A stretch of 64,000 nucleotides of DNA from the NCBI RefSeq assembly GCF_000247815.1, contig NC_021674.1:84512147-84576146 (forward strand), read 5' to 3'. Shown piece after piece: positions 12,366-27,058 of the stretch. Position 1 is the first letter of the stretch. Each line of letters opens with the position of its first letter. Source of the stretch: Ficedula albicollis. Lineage: Eukaryota; Chordata; Aves; Passeriformes; Muscicapidae. The translations under genes were made by a program, and so were the position numbers. Below the pieces are notes generated by a model. The model was given only the letters and a program-made list of their open reading frames with translations, was not told where the DNA came from and searched no databases.

Positions 12366-15199
12366 ATTAGGATCCATGATCCATATTCAGTAATGGAGTA
12401 TAGCGTTTTCTATCTGTCTGTAGAGGAGTAAAAAGAAAATCCTGCCCTTATTTCTTGAGAATATTTTCCTCAATGCCATGACTCAGTTTGGTAATAAAAC
12501 ACATTCTTCTCTTATGTGTTAGCTAATACATGTAATTCTGTTTTAAAAGATGTTGCATACGTATATGTAGGACTGAAACAGCATGCAAAACAAATTTCAT
12601 ACTCAGTGCAAGGAAGCTCAACCAAAACATAATTAATGCAACACAATGTTTGAGATTTTAAGCCAACAAAAGCCAGACCATTTAGAGCTAAGGTTCCCAT
12701 AGCAACCTTATTCTGTCTCCTCCTGTGTCTGTGTGATAGGGTCTTTTTTTTTACATGACCACATATTGCTAGAGAATGGGCTGTATTATTCCATAAATAG
12801 AACATCAGTTTAATAGGTGAGTTAACTGCACAAGGTTTTGTCAAATTCTGTGTCTTCAAAGGAAGTTATATCGTTGTGGCTTGTAGAGCTACTGTACATA
12901 TATAAATACTAGAAAAAAATTTTATGTGAGTTCCAGCATGTTGTTACAACATCATTAACATAAATCCTGCCTGCAAGTGAATTTTTGGCATGTTTTTAGT
13001 TTCCCAGTTATCTATTTGGCTGTGTATAATGGCTAAATAATTATGGGAAGAAAATTGTTGGTATTTCTTGAAAAATAATACAAGGAGACTCATCAATTAT
13101 AAGTAATTATATTTCAGGTAGCTACATAGAAGCATGTGGGAATTCAAAAGGGGCAGACTTCAGGGCCTGAAATAATTGCATTTAACTGTAAGCACTTTAA
13201 AAATGGGGCCGAAGTTATATGTACACCTCACAATTTCTCTACAATTTAGGGAGGTGGAAGAGTGTCTCCAAACAATGATTCAATCCTCCTGAGATGTGAT
13301 GTGCCCTCTGCCTGTCTTACTCTACTGACTATACAGTAGGCTCAGAGAAACCAGTCAAGATTCCTTCCTTGCCTAATTTGTTGCTTCAAGTAGGATAAAT
13401 CCAAGCTGTGTTGTCCAACAAAAAGGCATGAGATTTTCAGATAATTCTGAGTATCTAATGTGTCTTATGGGTTAGATCCAGGATCCTCCCCAGACTGCTC
13501 TGATACCAGTGACGAATCAATGATTTCAAGTTCACTTGACAATAAGGATATGTTCTGGATTGGATAGGACAGCACGGGCCACCTCTTTTGAGGAGATGCA
13601 AAACAGTACTTTGATAATTCAGGGTTTACACTGACTGCTGAAAGACAAAATTTACCTTATTTGACCTAGTATTGAAGTGATGCAGACAATAATACCTGAT
13701 TTATATATAAGACTGTTGGAAGAAAACTTTGTTTATGTGTGTATTTGAACCAGCAGAGACAGTTAACATTGCTTCCACTCTTTGCATTCTTCAACTGTGA
13801 CATTTTTGGTGCAGGACTGTCTCAGAGAACATAGAAATATATTTTTACAGGCATTGGATAGGGTTCCTCAGCACTCAACTCATGACTTTTGATTTCTACT
13901 CTGCATGCTGGGTCAGGCACTGCTGCTCAAAGGTAATGAAATCCTATGTTTTCATTGGATCTAGATGAAGTGAAAAGTTGAGATCTCTGGTAGTTTTTCT
14001 GCACCCTTGAAATGTATGTTGAAATTGGAAGTGTTCTGTATGGCACTGATATAAAACTGTGGCAAACCAGATGGTAATCTGGTAATTTGGAGAGGATTTT
14101 AAAAAACAAGGACAATACAAAGGAGAAAAATACTACCAACACAAAAGAGAGAAATGTCATGTGTTTCCTCAGTTGGCCTGCAAAATACATCTTTCCATAT
14201 TCAGTTTCTTATTAAAAAAGGCCTACAAAGAAGACCTGGTTAATGTTTTGAAGGTTGCTAGAAGCAAAGTGGGTGGATACTGCTGGCATTTAACCACTGT
14301 TAGCTCTGAAGAAATCTGACACTCAGCAATTAGATGACTGGCAAATCTCTGAAGTATCTGCTTTCCTGTAATAATATGTAGGCAGCAATGAGACAATGTG
14401 TCCAAATAAAGGTGGGTAGCAGTCTGAAATATTGAACAGTTCCCCATAGATATAGTAATGAGGACCTATTGAAATAATATCCTCTTTCTCACAGGAATGT
14501 TCCAAACGAGTAATCCCATTGTGCTCTGCTGGATTAAGTTTTATTGGAATAAGTGCATTTAATTGTAAAATCTTCGTTGAAGATGGTAGTGAGAGAAAGT
14601 TTTTTTTTTTTTTTTTTACCCAGACAAAAAAAGCAAATGCATGAGATCCTAAGGATCTGAATGCCCAGAATGAGAACTTTCATCTACACAGTTTGGTAAG
14701 GCAAGGTGAGGAAACAGCTCAGATGCAAACACAACAAATAGAAACATAATGGGGAAAAAAGCTTGGAAGTTTGAAGTGTACAAGTGTGTGACTGCTTTTA
14801 GAAGTCAAGACTTATATGTCAGAGAGCAGGATGAAATGGTATCTGATACTATGAACAGGGTAAGTTATTTAAATCCTCATATACATTGGGAAGTGCAGTC
14901 TTGCAAATTCTCTTGGGTAAATGTAAAAGCAACAGGCATATTTGATCTCCTAACCAGTTTGTCCTCCTGTTTGAAACAGTTCAAAACATTCCATCTAGTG
15001 ATAACCTGCATGACAAAGTCCACAGCCAACAGGATATTATTTCCTCCTCTAAGATAGGAGTAACTGCAGCTCCTCACTGGGAAGGAGAGCACCCCCTGTC
15101 AGCCTCTGCTGGTGTGTGAGGAATGCCATGTTCATGAGCTGGCTGTGTCCTGGGACAAGAACCTCAGTAGCCCCGAGGGTCCACAGCCAAAAGTGTTGT
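12366..15199. other. AT-rich non-coding stretch
   Basis: No gene found. ORFs up to 115 codons on the minus strand (12512-12859) have no domain. A poly-T run of about 17 lies near 14600. A minus-strand ORF at 13927-14190 is hydrophobic simply because of T-rich and A-rich sequence. Confidence 0.5.
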
Positions 15200-15215
15200 T
15201 TTATGGGCTTTTAGG

Positions 15216-15866
15216 TTGGTTATATTTTTTCATTTCTTCACACACAGTGACTTACAGGCTCATAGCAACTGCCTGGAAAAAGTGGATTTTGAAACAGGAC
15301 AAGGAAATATCTTAGAAAAATCACCTGTTTGGAGAGCCTTCTGGTGGGATTTTCTGGAGCAAGTCCAGGTCATGTCCACTCCTGGCAGCTGCCCATTGTC
15401 ACCTCAACTGCTGCCTTGGTGCTCGCCAGCTGGAGGGGCACGAGAGCCCGGAGTGGGCGCAGCACTGCCTTTCTCCCCTCCGGTAAATGCTGGAAGTGGG
15501 GCCAGCCCTCTAAGAGGGGCTCTGGCATTGCTCTGCTCTGCCTGCTCCTCCTTGGTGGTAAAGGGGGAGGAAAGATGGAAAGATCTCGGCCGAGTGCAAA
15601 AATGTGTTTGCGACTGTCTAATGAAACCTGAGGTTACTGCTATGGTTAAATATAGACACTGTTACTGGTTGCCATGTTACTTGAAGAGAGCAGTTTGCAA
15701 ATCTAGTGAACATAAGCATTATTTTCAGTTGAAAACTCACAGGCCTTTTCTTTTTTTTTTTTTAGGCAGCTGGTCAAAGTATTCTTATTTTGCTCAAGCT
15801 ATTTGTTATGAACTTCATAAGCATCAACATTTTCCTACCATTATTCCTTGTGTAGGATGTTTGTAA
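15216..15866 (+). other. Longest non-repeat ORF (216 codons), not recognised
   Basis: An open frame of 216 codons runs through a locally GC-rich segment (about 15,330-15,600). The protein would start with hydrophobic residues, has a Gly/Ala/Pro/Ser-rich middle, and ends in Phe/Tyr-rich sequence encoded by T-rich DNA. I see no domain, no repeat and no signal peptide. The GC-rich middle lowers the stop frequency, which explains most of the length. A shorter frame overlaps it. I regard it as probably not a gene, but list it as the longest frame not built from a simple repeat. Confidence 0.15.
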
Positions 15867-15910
15867 GCATATTGGTCACAGCACTTATATTGCTATAAAT
15901 AAATATACTA

Positions 15911-16070
15911 GCCTTCCAACACTTAGGTTGAGATATATATATATATGAAGCTAGTATTGCAAACAACAAATGCAGTATTACAATTTCTATAGGCCTTCCA
16001 ACACTTAGGTTGAGATATATATATGAAACTAGTATTGCAAACAACAAATGCAGTATTTCAATTTCTATAA
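15911..16070. repeat. Tandem duplication, unit about 80 bp
   Basis: Two adjacent copies (15911-15992 and 15993-16070) begin GCCTTCCAACACTTAGG, contain a short TA run (longer in copy 1), and end in CAATTTCTATA. They are otherwise nearly identical. A minus-strand ORF crossing both shows the same repeated residues and is an artefact. Confidence 0.92.
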
Positions 16071-16994
16071 AACAGTAGTAACCCATAAACAAAAACTGTA
16101 CTGAAGAGTATTATAAATTGCCCATAATTTATATGCACCTGTAAGAAGATGTACCACCAAGGGTAAGTGCAAAGAGATAGCTTTATTGTCATCATTTGCC
16201 TGTCTTAGGCCCTGATGATGTTCTTGACACTTCTGCACTCCAGGTCTACCATCTGCAGGACATTAGCAAGCCATAATGTAATGTAATGGCTTTCTGATAC
16301 AGATCTCTGGTTTATGCAGTAACCATCACTTCTCCTTAGATGAAGTCAGAAACTGGCAACTTATGTTTCAGAGTAAAAGTTTGTGGATGCCTTTCAGCAG
16401 AGGTTAGGATTAGTTTGCTAGAGATCTACCGTGAGTGGTTGTCTGAGGCATGCCTACTTCTTAACTGGACTTTCTGGTGCAATAATTACTCTTCTGATTG
16501 TAACAATGGTGTAACTATTAAATAAGTTGTTTTTTCATAAATCAAAACACTAAAGATCATGAGGTATCAATACTGTAAAGTAAATTAACCTGGCACTATG
16601 AGATAAATTAACTATTAAGTATTACAATACTGTTGCTAAAAACCAGCAGTTGGCAGGGGAGAGGAAAATCCAGTTTAACTCTAGCTTAATTTTAAATTAA
16701 TCACTAATACCAAATCTTGAAAGAAGTTAGTAGAGGTAATTCGTTCAAGTTTCAGACAGAAGTGGTTGAATGCAACAACTCTTTCAATAGTGGGAACAAG
16801 GAGTCAGTAGATCCCAAACTGTGAGGGGAAAGATGATGAGAATGACAGAGGACCAAGAGGTCCAAATAAAGCTTTTAAATCCTTCATCAGGACCAGTTAG
16901 TGAATGTTTTGGAGAACTGGAGAATTTATTTGGGCAATTAAAGATGAAGTCAGAAAATTAGTACTTGGTCTTTATTTTTTTACGAGACAGCTGC
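16071..16994. other. Non-coding stretch left of the solo LTR
   Basis: AT-rich sequence with no recognised gene or element. It ends at the ATAAT target site of the LTR. Confidence 0.5.
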
Positions 16995-16999
16995 ATAAT
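16995..16999. repeat. Target-site duplication, left copy (ATAAT)
   Basis: Direct 5-bp repeat immediately left of the solo LTR, identical to 17616-17620. It was made by the retroviral integrase at insertion. Confidence 0.85.
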
Positions 17000-17615
17000 T
17001 GTCTTGGTTTGAAAGACAGGTATCTGCTGAGGAAGGCAGGAACCTCTCGAAATGGAAAGTGTAAATCCCCTTTCTCCAAATTATTTTAATTTTGAAATTA
17101 AGGAGCTGTCAGGCAAAGATATGGGAACAGGAATAACAGGTCTTTACTAGGAAAATTAACATAAAAATACAGTAATACAGAAAACCCCCGAAACACTGAC
17201 AGTCAGTATTCAACCTGACACCCCATCAGTCAGGGTGCTGGCAGCAGTCCCATTAAATGGTGGCTGCAGTCCTCCTGCAGTGGCAGATGTGGTTCAGCTG
17301 AAGCAGCGCTCCTGTAGAAGGGAGCAGCCTTCCTCCGAAGGTCATGGGGTGATGTAGAAGGGTTGGGTTTTCCTCTGGGATCCGGTGGAAAAAGGCTGAT
17401 CTGATGTTCTGAGCTAGGTAGGAAAGGCTTGGCTCCTCCCCCTGGCTGGAGCATCTCCCAATGGGATGATGTAATTTTATCAGTCATGCAGTGGGACTCA
17501 ATGGCGCATTAACAGAAGATACTTCCATGGATGAAGGATCACTGCCTCACCTGCTTTCAACAGATGGTGATAGAATACATACTTTTGGTTACATCCTGCT
17601 TTGCAACCCAAGACA
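17000..17615 (-). mobile_element. Solo LTR of an endogenous retrovirus, complete
   Basis: The element begins TGTCTTGGTTTG (17000-17011) and ends CAACCCAAGACA (17604-17615), which is an inverted match at 11 of 12 positions with the canonical TG...CA ends. The 5 bases before it (16995-16999) and after it (17616-17620) are both ATAAT, a perfect target-site duplication. Length is 616 bp. The sequence matches my memory of a common passerine LTR whose plus-strand copy contains CTGCAGTCCTCCTGCAGTG and GATGATGTAATTTTATCAG. I place it on the minus strand from that recollection and from a degenerate poly-A signal on that strand near 17143. A 5-bp duplication fits ERVL-like or some ERV1 integrases. No internal region or second LTR is present, so it is a recombination remnant. 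The 85-codon minus-strand ORF inside is not a gene. Confidence 0.88.
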
Positions 17616-17620
17616 ATAAT
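17616..17620. repeat. Target-site duplication, right copy (ATAAT)
   Basis: Direct 5-bp repeat immediately right of the solo LTR, identical to 16995-16999. The perfect match argues that the two flanks have not been rearranged since insertion. Confidence 0.85.
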
Positions 17621-18640
17621 ACAAATAATACTGACTGATGTTTGTAAAATATGTGGATGAAGCCAGGTATTATTAAGAAAAGAAATCTCACATATATGTA
17701 ATCTCAAAATACTTGTTCTTAGAAGTAAGAATTCTCCTATTAATTCCATTATAGAAATAAGTGTCTGTTATAGCTAGCTGGCTCCTGAGGAGTCAGTCTT
17801 TGAGCTATTCACGGCTTCTAATGCCTTAAAATTCTCCTAAAAATTAAGAAATAGAGTTACCCTCACTTAAAGAAACATAAACACTGATGGGATTTGTCTT
17901 TCATGTTTTTAGATGAATGCAGAACTGTAGTTTACATCTAAGCAGGAGCTCTATCATTCTTTTATGGGATTTAATGTTTAATGGAGAGAAATAAGCACTT
18001 CTAAGGTATGACTCATTTGAGATATATTTAGCTGTCTACTTTTGAGATTAATTGCTTCCTTAAATCTCCTGTTTCTTTTCATTTACTATAAAGGGTATCT
18101 AGATGTCTAGTTGAGATGTAGATTTCTATAGTGTAGGAGTCCCTATTTGAATAGATGGATTGTATCCTGACAGACTTAGCAGAAAATACAGCCTGGCTAT
18201 CTGAGCTCCTGAGTCACACATAAATCCCTACTCTTAAAGAAGAAAATACTGGATAATGTTAGATTTGTGCCCTCTGCAATTATCTCAAGATTAATTTAAA
18301 TTTTTATTCCTTTTCTCACTGATTTTTGTGGGCAGCTGTAGGAATGAGGCATACTGCCATGAAATATGTAATGAGATATATGAAGGGATTACCGTGGGCA
18401 TGATGGCTTTCTGAAGAGTTGATAGGTAATCAGGCTGAGACCTAATGACCCTTATCCCTGCAATGGAAGAAAGACTGATACTAACTTGTCACAGATACTG
18501 TCTTGGGCAAGACTCACAGCACATCTTTTTGCAACTATTTTGCATATAAATAGTCTTCCCCTCCCTTCCTATCTATGATGGCAGTGATAGGATATTTGAC
18601 TACAGTCTCACCTCCACTTCTCCCAAAAGTGTAAATTGGC
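17621..18640. other. Non-coding stretch, nothing recognised
   Basis: AT-rich sequence with no ORF worth annotating and no recognised repeat. Confidence 0.5.
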
Positions 18641-18732
18641 ATTTGAAATTCTCCATGCCAGAGGACAAAAATCCAATCACCTTGCAATTTGAAATTCTCC
18701 ATGCCAGAGGACAAAAATCCAATCACCTTGCA
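18641..18732. repeat. Perfect tandem duplication, 46-bp unit
   Basis: Copies at 18641-18686 and 18687-18732 start ATTTGAAATTCTCCATGCC and end CACCTTGCA. I see no difference between them, which points to a very recent event or an assembly error. ORFs on both strands repeat the same residues across the junction. Confidence 0.95.
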
Positions 18733-21700
18733 GACAAATTGATGGGCTTGCTCCTCTGTCTTCCCCAAAGCAGTGATGCTTCTCTGTTAAAATTTGCACC
18801 TCTGACTGTATGGGAGTATACTCCTGAGCATTTGTATGGAGCACAATACACTTACAGTTTGTAGATCTAGTGAACCTGTCACCAGCAATCTTGGTTATAA
18901 TAATAAATTAAGCTTAGCTACACCCCAATACCTTCAATCTTCTAGGACTAGCTGGAAAGCAAGGGGTTTTATTTTCTGCCATGTTTCAGTACTCTTAATG
19001 CAACAACAGGTTGTCTCCTGAGGCTTTTGGACCCTGATTAATGTTCAGAATATGCCTGAACATCAGGCTGTGATTAGACAGAGTCTTTCTGTGCCAGTGC
19101 TGGAAGCTGATTCAACCTTGCCTATTCTGAGTATTCTGAGCCAATTGAGAGTGCCTGAGTCCCCAGCCTGGCTTGGCCAAATAACTGTGCCACTGAGCAG
19201 CCCTGGCATGGCACGACCTTTACTGCACTCACGTGTCTTGATCAGCACAGAACATAGGCATAGGGCCCATACAAAATAACCATGTAGGCAGAGCTGCAGG
19301 ACACTTCCATCTGTTTTTTTGCAGAGCAGCTGCACAGTCTGCTGCTCACCTGATTAGGATTATGACTATGTAATAGGGTAGATCATTGGATGTAAGTAAA
19401 ATAGAAAAGGCAGAATGATGCCTTGGAATTGGTGAATTTTTAAAGCTATTCAATGTGAATTTTGATTGAATACACAACTCTAAAGAAAAGAGTTTCCAGT
19501 TTTCTAGATAGGAAAAGTCAAAGTTTGGTGTTACACTGGTGTGAGTAACGAGGAACTAACAAGCTATTTTTAAACTTGCAATCAGACTAATTAAGATTAG
19601 AAGATGTCCTATAGTGAGCAAAGGATATTATGTACAGTAATTGGAGTATAGTAAGACTGAAATTCTCCTCTGAGTTGGCTTTTACTAAAATGATGTGTTA
19701 ATCTCCTAAGGAATTTCAAGTGACAACTACATCTCATGCACTCTGCATCTATAATCATTGCATCCACAGTATCATTCTTCTTTTTTATTAGATTCATCAC
19801 CTACTGTGGAAACAGCTATATGACTTTTTCCCTTAACTGTTATCTCCTGAGAACAGGGAACTTAGACCAAATTCCTTCTTACTCTGCCTCATATAGATAT
19901 CATTTTACTTGTGGAAGCAGCACCTTTAATCAATTTTTCTTGAGGCTTCTTTCTTTTGTCATCTCTGGAAAGAAAATTTTTCAACTCATGAAAATGTGTT
20001 GTTATGGCAATGTTTTATAATGCTGACCTATGCATTTGAAGAATATAAATACAAAATTTTAAGCAAACATAAAAATTTATAGTCTGGTTGTCAGTGCTTC
20101 AGAGTAAAGTGGAAGACTGTTGTTCTACAAGGTGTTTACAAAGTAAATTAAAGGATTATGTTAATTTGATTTTTCATTCCCTTGTAAAGGTGAAACTGAA
20201 GAATGACCCTTCAAGTTTTTGGGAGAGCATTCTAATTAAGTGAGCTGAGGAACAGCTCCTAAATATGTCAATTGTTAGACAGTCTTGGCTTTCTAAACTA
20301 CATATGTACAATAATAAAAGAGCAAAGCGCCTTAAAGATTACTTTGTCACCTTTTCAAATAATGCTTTTAGAGCTGTAGTTTTAGGCAGATGAATTCCAG
20401 CTGAAAATATTTCTTTTTTTGTGAAGCTAGTTTTGTCCAGATTATGCCATTAACATAGAACAAAAAAACCCCGGTCTTGACAATATTTATCTTAAAAATG
20501 GGCGACACTAACCATGAAAGTATGTATGAACATTTCACTCTTCAGAAGAATTTACAAATCTTGTAAAATATCCTCTCATATCAGTAAACTCTGTGACACA
20601 AGGGACCACAGTATTAGGACAAAAGTAGCCAAATAGGTATAAGGCATCAGGAGGTAAATCTCTGGTGACTTTTAGCAGTATGTATTTTAAATTTCAACAG
20701 TAGTATCAAGAAGCTTTGAGATAGCCAGATAACTTTGATTCGATTTTCACTCACTGAACGCTTAATTAATTTTGTTTAGTGGGAGGACTCCAGATGTTAT
20801 TAATCCAGCAATTTCTGCTGGTCTGCACAAGGGGGCAGATTAGTGCCACTGAACTTTGTGACTTCTTTTCCTCCAGAAGTCATCAGTACCAGCAACTGCA
20901 CGAGAGTGTTCAGACTCATCTCCTGGGAATTCTTAAAATACCTTGCTGTCATTGTTTGATTTCCTTACCAATACTGACTGATAAGGGGTTTATTTAACTG
21001 TTTCAGTCACAAAATGAATGCTCATTCTAGGGGACTGTATTTGTAACTTTTTAATGCAAGAGATGAAATTAAACAATATATTGTTATGGATTTTCCATTC
21101 TACTCACTACTGACACAGTGTTCAGTCAACCACTGCCTATTATTAGCTAGTGCCACATTTATACCTTTATAACTTAAAAAGGTGAGTGAGAAAGATTTGA
21201 TTAATTAAAGCTTGTTTTCGAAGCTTCAAACCCACAGTTTCTGGTAATCATGAGTTAACGCTATGTAGTGCCCTATAAAAATGAAATTTATTTATGAAGA
21301 TAAATTAAACAAGTAGAAATATGGTTCCATAAATAAACCTCTTTCTTAAAAACCCGTCTCTTTTTTGTGTCTTTTGACCTTGTTGTGGAATTCAAAGTAA
21401 GAGCATCCAAAATTATTTGTGTTATAATTAGACTTCACTATGTTACATACTACTGAAAAAGGAATAATGCTCGAGCTTACAGATTTGTCAAGATAAGTCT
21501 GTGCTGAATACCTTAAACACTTAGTACTTGCCAGTGTCTAAGTCAAATAAGCTGTTAAAGATTTTCCCAAATTTTGACCTAGGAAATAAACAACAAAAAT
21601 TTTCTTTGTATACCAGAGAATACCAGTAATAATTCAGTGGAATTTTGCTTCTAACCACATGTAACAAGAGTCGTTGCCAGTGATGCCTCTGAAAAGAAAG

Positions 21701-22333
21701 TAGATGAGAGATGATGAATCATAGTACATCTAAATGCACCTCAGGGATGAATTTCACCAAAATACTCTGTCTTCCCTCAGTATGGAGGTTGGTCTATACA
21801 GACAGAATCTTTTCTCTGCAAAACTCTTAACAAGCAGGTACAGTTTTAAGCACATGCAAAATGAGATAATTCAGAAGGTTATAGTTTGATAACAAATAGT
21901 GGCTTTACACTGTGAAAGCAGTTCATCTTCAGAAGTATCAGGTCTCCTATATAAGACAGGATTTTAAAAAATCTTTTTTTTAGCAGTGTGGTAATTAATC
22001 TTTACAAGAGGATGGCAAGATTATTTTTTTTCTGAAATAAAACATCTCAAAACAAATAAAAGTAACCTGAACCTGAAACTGACATCACAAGTAGAAAATG
22101 TCAGCTCAGATATTTAAGGTATGAGAAAGAATAGGAAATAGGATCTAACTGGTGGTCCCTCAGGCATCAAAAAATGTGACTGTGCAGCCTCTGCAGAGGC
22201 TGCCCTGAGAGGTTATGGCCACAGCCTCCCATTTGTTCTCACTCTTAGTTGCTGTTACTGCGTGCTTGGCAATGAATTGGATGGTGAAGGATGGCGAGAG
22301 CAGTAGAAGCTAATAATTTCACATTATATATGA
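18733..22333. other. Non-coding stretch
   Basis: No gene recognised in 3.6 kb. A slightly GC-richer segment near 19,020-19,340 has opposing ORFs of 75 (plus) and 90 (minus) codons without domains. The segment 22,140-22,290 is also GC-richer and could be an old element I do not recognise. Confidence 0.45.
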
Positions 22334-22697
<364 letters not shown>

Positions 22698-24084
22698 AAA
22701 TATATAGATGTAGTGATAAAAACTGTCAAAGGAAATGGCACTTGATTAAAATATGTGAGATTAAATTCTGATGATAAATTCAAACACGAATTACTTAAAT
22801 GGGATTATATATCTTCATAGGTATAAATACTCATCCTCAAATGTCTGGATTTGGTACAAATGAACGAATGCCATAGATCTCTTTTCTCAGTCTGCAGGTC
22901 CTATGTACGTGGGATGAAGCACAGAGTGGTGATTGTTCTAAAATCAAGTGAAAGGCATTACAAAGCATTGTTGTTGAAATTTATTTATTTTTTTATAAGA
23001 GCAAGATGTCAACTTGCCTTTGACTTTTTCTTCTTTAGAACAGCCTTATTTACATTTCCATAACTGTTATGTATACTTCTTGTATTTTTAAGAGCCCCAT
23101 GGTAATAGTTAATGAGAGAAACAGGAATGTATTTATTATGCCAAATACTTATTCCATGCTGCCGTTACTCCTACTTGTATATCTGGTGTGTACTGACCTT
23201 ATTCATTGTGTTCAGGACATTATGTAAAGGAAAAATATGCATAATGTTGTTGTGGACAGTACATCCCACACTAAATCAGAACCAAAGTCCTCTTTAAGAC
23301 ATTTTCTAGAATCTAACCAGAGATACAGACCAGATGGCAGACATTCAGCACACTGTGTTTGCAAATTTCAGTGTGCCCTTTAAAATCTTTCTGGATGTGA
23401 ATGGACTTTATACTTCTTATGCACTTTAAACCATCACTTAGGATGTGTATCTGATCTTTTCTCTTTGATTTTGCTTTTAGTAAGAAAGTAGAATGACCAG
23501 AAACTTCTGGAAAACAGTGACAAAGGTGATGGTAAGGAAGGTTTTTTTCTTTTAAGTTCGTTTTTATATTATAGTATTTATAGAATTAAAATGTTGGAAA
23601 ATTAATTTTGAATCTTAACTAACTCAGTAGAAAAATTGAATCTACTTATTAATACCTTTTCAAATATGGACTTCATATCAAACACAGTATGAAAGAAGAC
23701 CTGATGTAATTTATGGTGTTGTTAAAGGCTATGTTGTTTGACTTGGGTATTTTGACAATATATGCTTATATATGTATATGCCTACGTGTAAGGTGCATGT
23801 AGTAAGATATCTAATAAATTTATTACAGTTAGAAAAATAATTTCACTTCTGATTTTTAGGAAGGTATTTTTACCTCTGCTTCACAGATTTTGTGGCGAAA
23901 GATTATACATTTCTTCAAGAAAGCAGAAAGCACAAAACTGAATGGGATTTGAATTTATTTTATTTGATTTTGGTTTTGTTTTTTTTTTTTCTCTTTCTCA
24001 AGAACTATTTTCATATTTTGAATTATAGTTCCTATATGTTCCCCATTCCGGAAACTGTAATGTGCATTTAATACAAATTTATTT
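22698..24084. other. AT-rich non-coding stretch
   Basis: No gene or recognised element. The short ORFs at 22851-23063 and 23112-23297 are T-rich chance frames. Confidence 0.5.
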
Positions 24085-24085
24085 A

Positions 24086-24180
24086 AAGTAAACAACGTTT
24101 ACCAAGTTTAAAGTAAACAAAGCCTTAAGCCCTCTAGTACCACTAGATGTCACCCTGTAGTCACTGAGGATATATAGAAA
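24086..24180 (+). promoter_or_regulatory. Candidate regulatory cluster: forkhead-like sites, CTCF-like core, TATA-like box
   Basis: Three forkhead-type words lie within 33 bp: GTAAACAA at 24088-24095, GTTTACC (reverse strand) at 24097-24103, and GTAAACAA at 24113-24120. They are followed by CCACTAGATGTCACC at 24140-24154, which resembles a CTCF core, and by TATATA at 24171-24176. Such words occur by chance in AT-rich DNA, so function is only inferred from their clustering. No transcript start or ORF of note follows. Confidence 0.2.
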
Positions 24181-25514
24181 GGAGCAGACCACTACAGCCC
24201 GCACAGGTTACCTGAAAATCAGTAGAAAATTGAAAATGGGTGCACCGCAACAAATATTTTTGGTTACAAGTATAATAAAACCATCTCATACAACTTTTAA
24301 ATATATCAGTGTAATCCAGGCGTATTGTTTTTATAACAGCATGCCAGTAACTGCTAGTTTATTAACTCAGACTAGCAGTTCATACACACTTAAAATGATC
24401 TCTAGGATACTTAATAATGGTAAGAATGGGGACAGGTGACAAAGTGAGTGCAATGCAGTCATACAATCTAAGGTTTCTTCTGCAGTGCCACCATTTGTAT
24501 CCAATCTTGATTTACTGCTACGGATGGGTTTCACTTAAAACCCTGGAGATGAATGACTCCGAAGTCTGATGATGTTCAACACTCATTTCCAGTTAGGGAT
24601 TTTGCAAATGTTTCCCATGTTTAGAATGAGACTAACTCTTGGGACCAATTATTCATAACTTTTTACTGTGCTTGAAATTCAGTCTCAGATACAAAATTTG
24701 CTGCCTCAGTGTATCTCCACCAAGAGTACTGCGGCCCCTGGGACTTTTTTTGACAAAGCCTATTCAGTTTGCTCTTTGCTATGATGGCTTTGTAATGAGA
24801 GAAGATATCCATGAGAAGCTACTTTTCCAGTGCTTCAGTTCTGCAGACACTGCCTGTAGCCCAGAGGCTCATCTTGTTAGTAATGGCCCCAGTTCTGACC
24901 ACTTCTCTACGGGTGTAGAGCTTTTGCTGATTCATCTTCGTAAATTAAAGCAAATTTAGTTTTTTAATTTCTCTCATGAAATTTTATAAAAATTCAAATT
25001 TCACTTATCTGTGAGTCTTGTTTAAACATGTTTTTAGTTAAAGTTTATTTTAAAATTCTTATTTCTTACTTTTATTAAGTTGGTAATTGTGCCAGCAGGG
25101 AGTGGAAGGTCTTGAGATCTGGTCATGGTGAAAAACCTCAATTTGTGGCACCAGTCTCTTCCCGATCCAAGAGCCTGTCAAAGTTTACAGGCAGCTTTTT
25201 TAGTGAATGCCTGAGTAGTCAAATCTGTAAGTGGATCACTAGAGGAAAAAATTTTCTATCCTGTATGCTTTTAATATTTTACATTAGAACATGTGAGCAG
25301 AAGATATAAAAATATGTGTAATTTTGATCTTAATTCTTTTCAAGATTAATCTAATAATTTTTTTTTAAATTAGGGTATTATAAACATAGTTTCTTATTTC
25401 ACCAGTCACATTCACTCCCTCTACAATGTATAGTATATTAGAATAAGCTTAATATATTATATAACATACTGGGACAAGTGTACCAGAGGTAAGTTCGTCT
25501 GCTACCAACTTAGG
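24181..25514. other. Non-coding stretch
   Basis: No gene recognised. The 106-codon ORF at 24639-24959 has no domain. Confidence 0.5.
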
Positions 25515-26932
<1,418 letters not shown>

Positions 26933-26993
26933 NNNNNNNNNNNNNNNNNNNNNNNNNNNNNNNNNNNNNNNNNNNNNNNNNNNNNNNNNNNNN
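26933..26993. other. Assembly gap (61 N)
   Basis: The gap lies at the junction between the TTTC array and a C-rich pyrimidine repeat. The number of N need not equal the missing length. Confidence 0.99.
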
Positions 26994-27058
26994 CCCCTTT
27001 CCCCCTTTCCCCCTTTCCATTCTTGTGGGTTGGTTGGTTGGATTGGCTGGTTGGTTTT
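26994..27058. repeat. CCCCTTT repeat followed by GGTT-rich low complexity
   Basis: CCCCTTT-type units (26994-27018) directly follow the gap, then GGTTGGTT-type words run to about 27058. The missing bases are therefore probably more pyrimidine repeat. The minus-strand repeat ORFs begin here. Confidence 0.85.

Noticed and set aside
15911..15935. CCTTCCAAC words resembling a CR1 tail
   Set aside because: The sequence before and after does not follow the CR1 consensus, and a short word like this is common.
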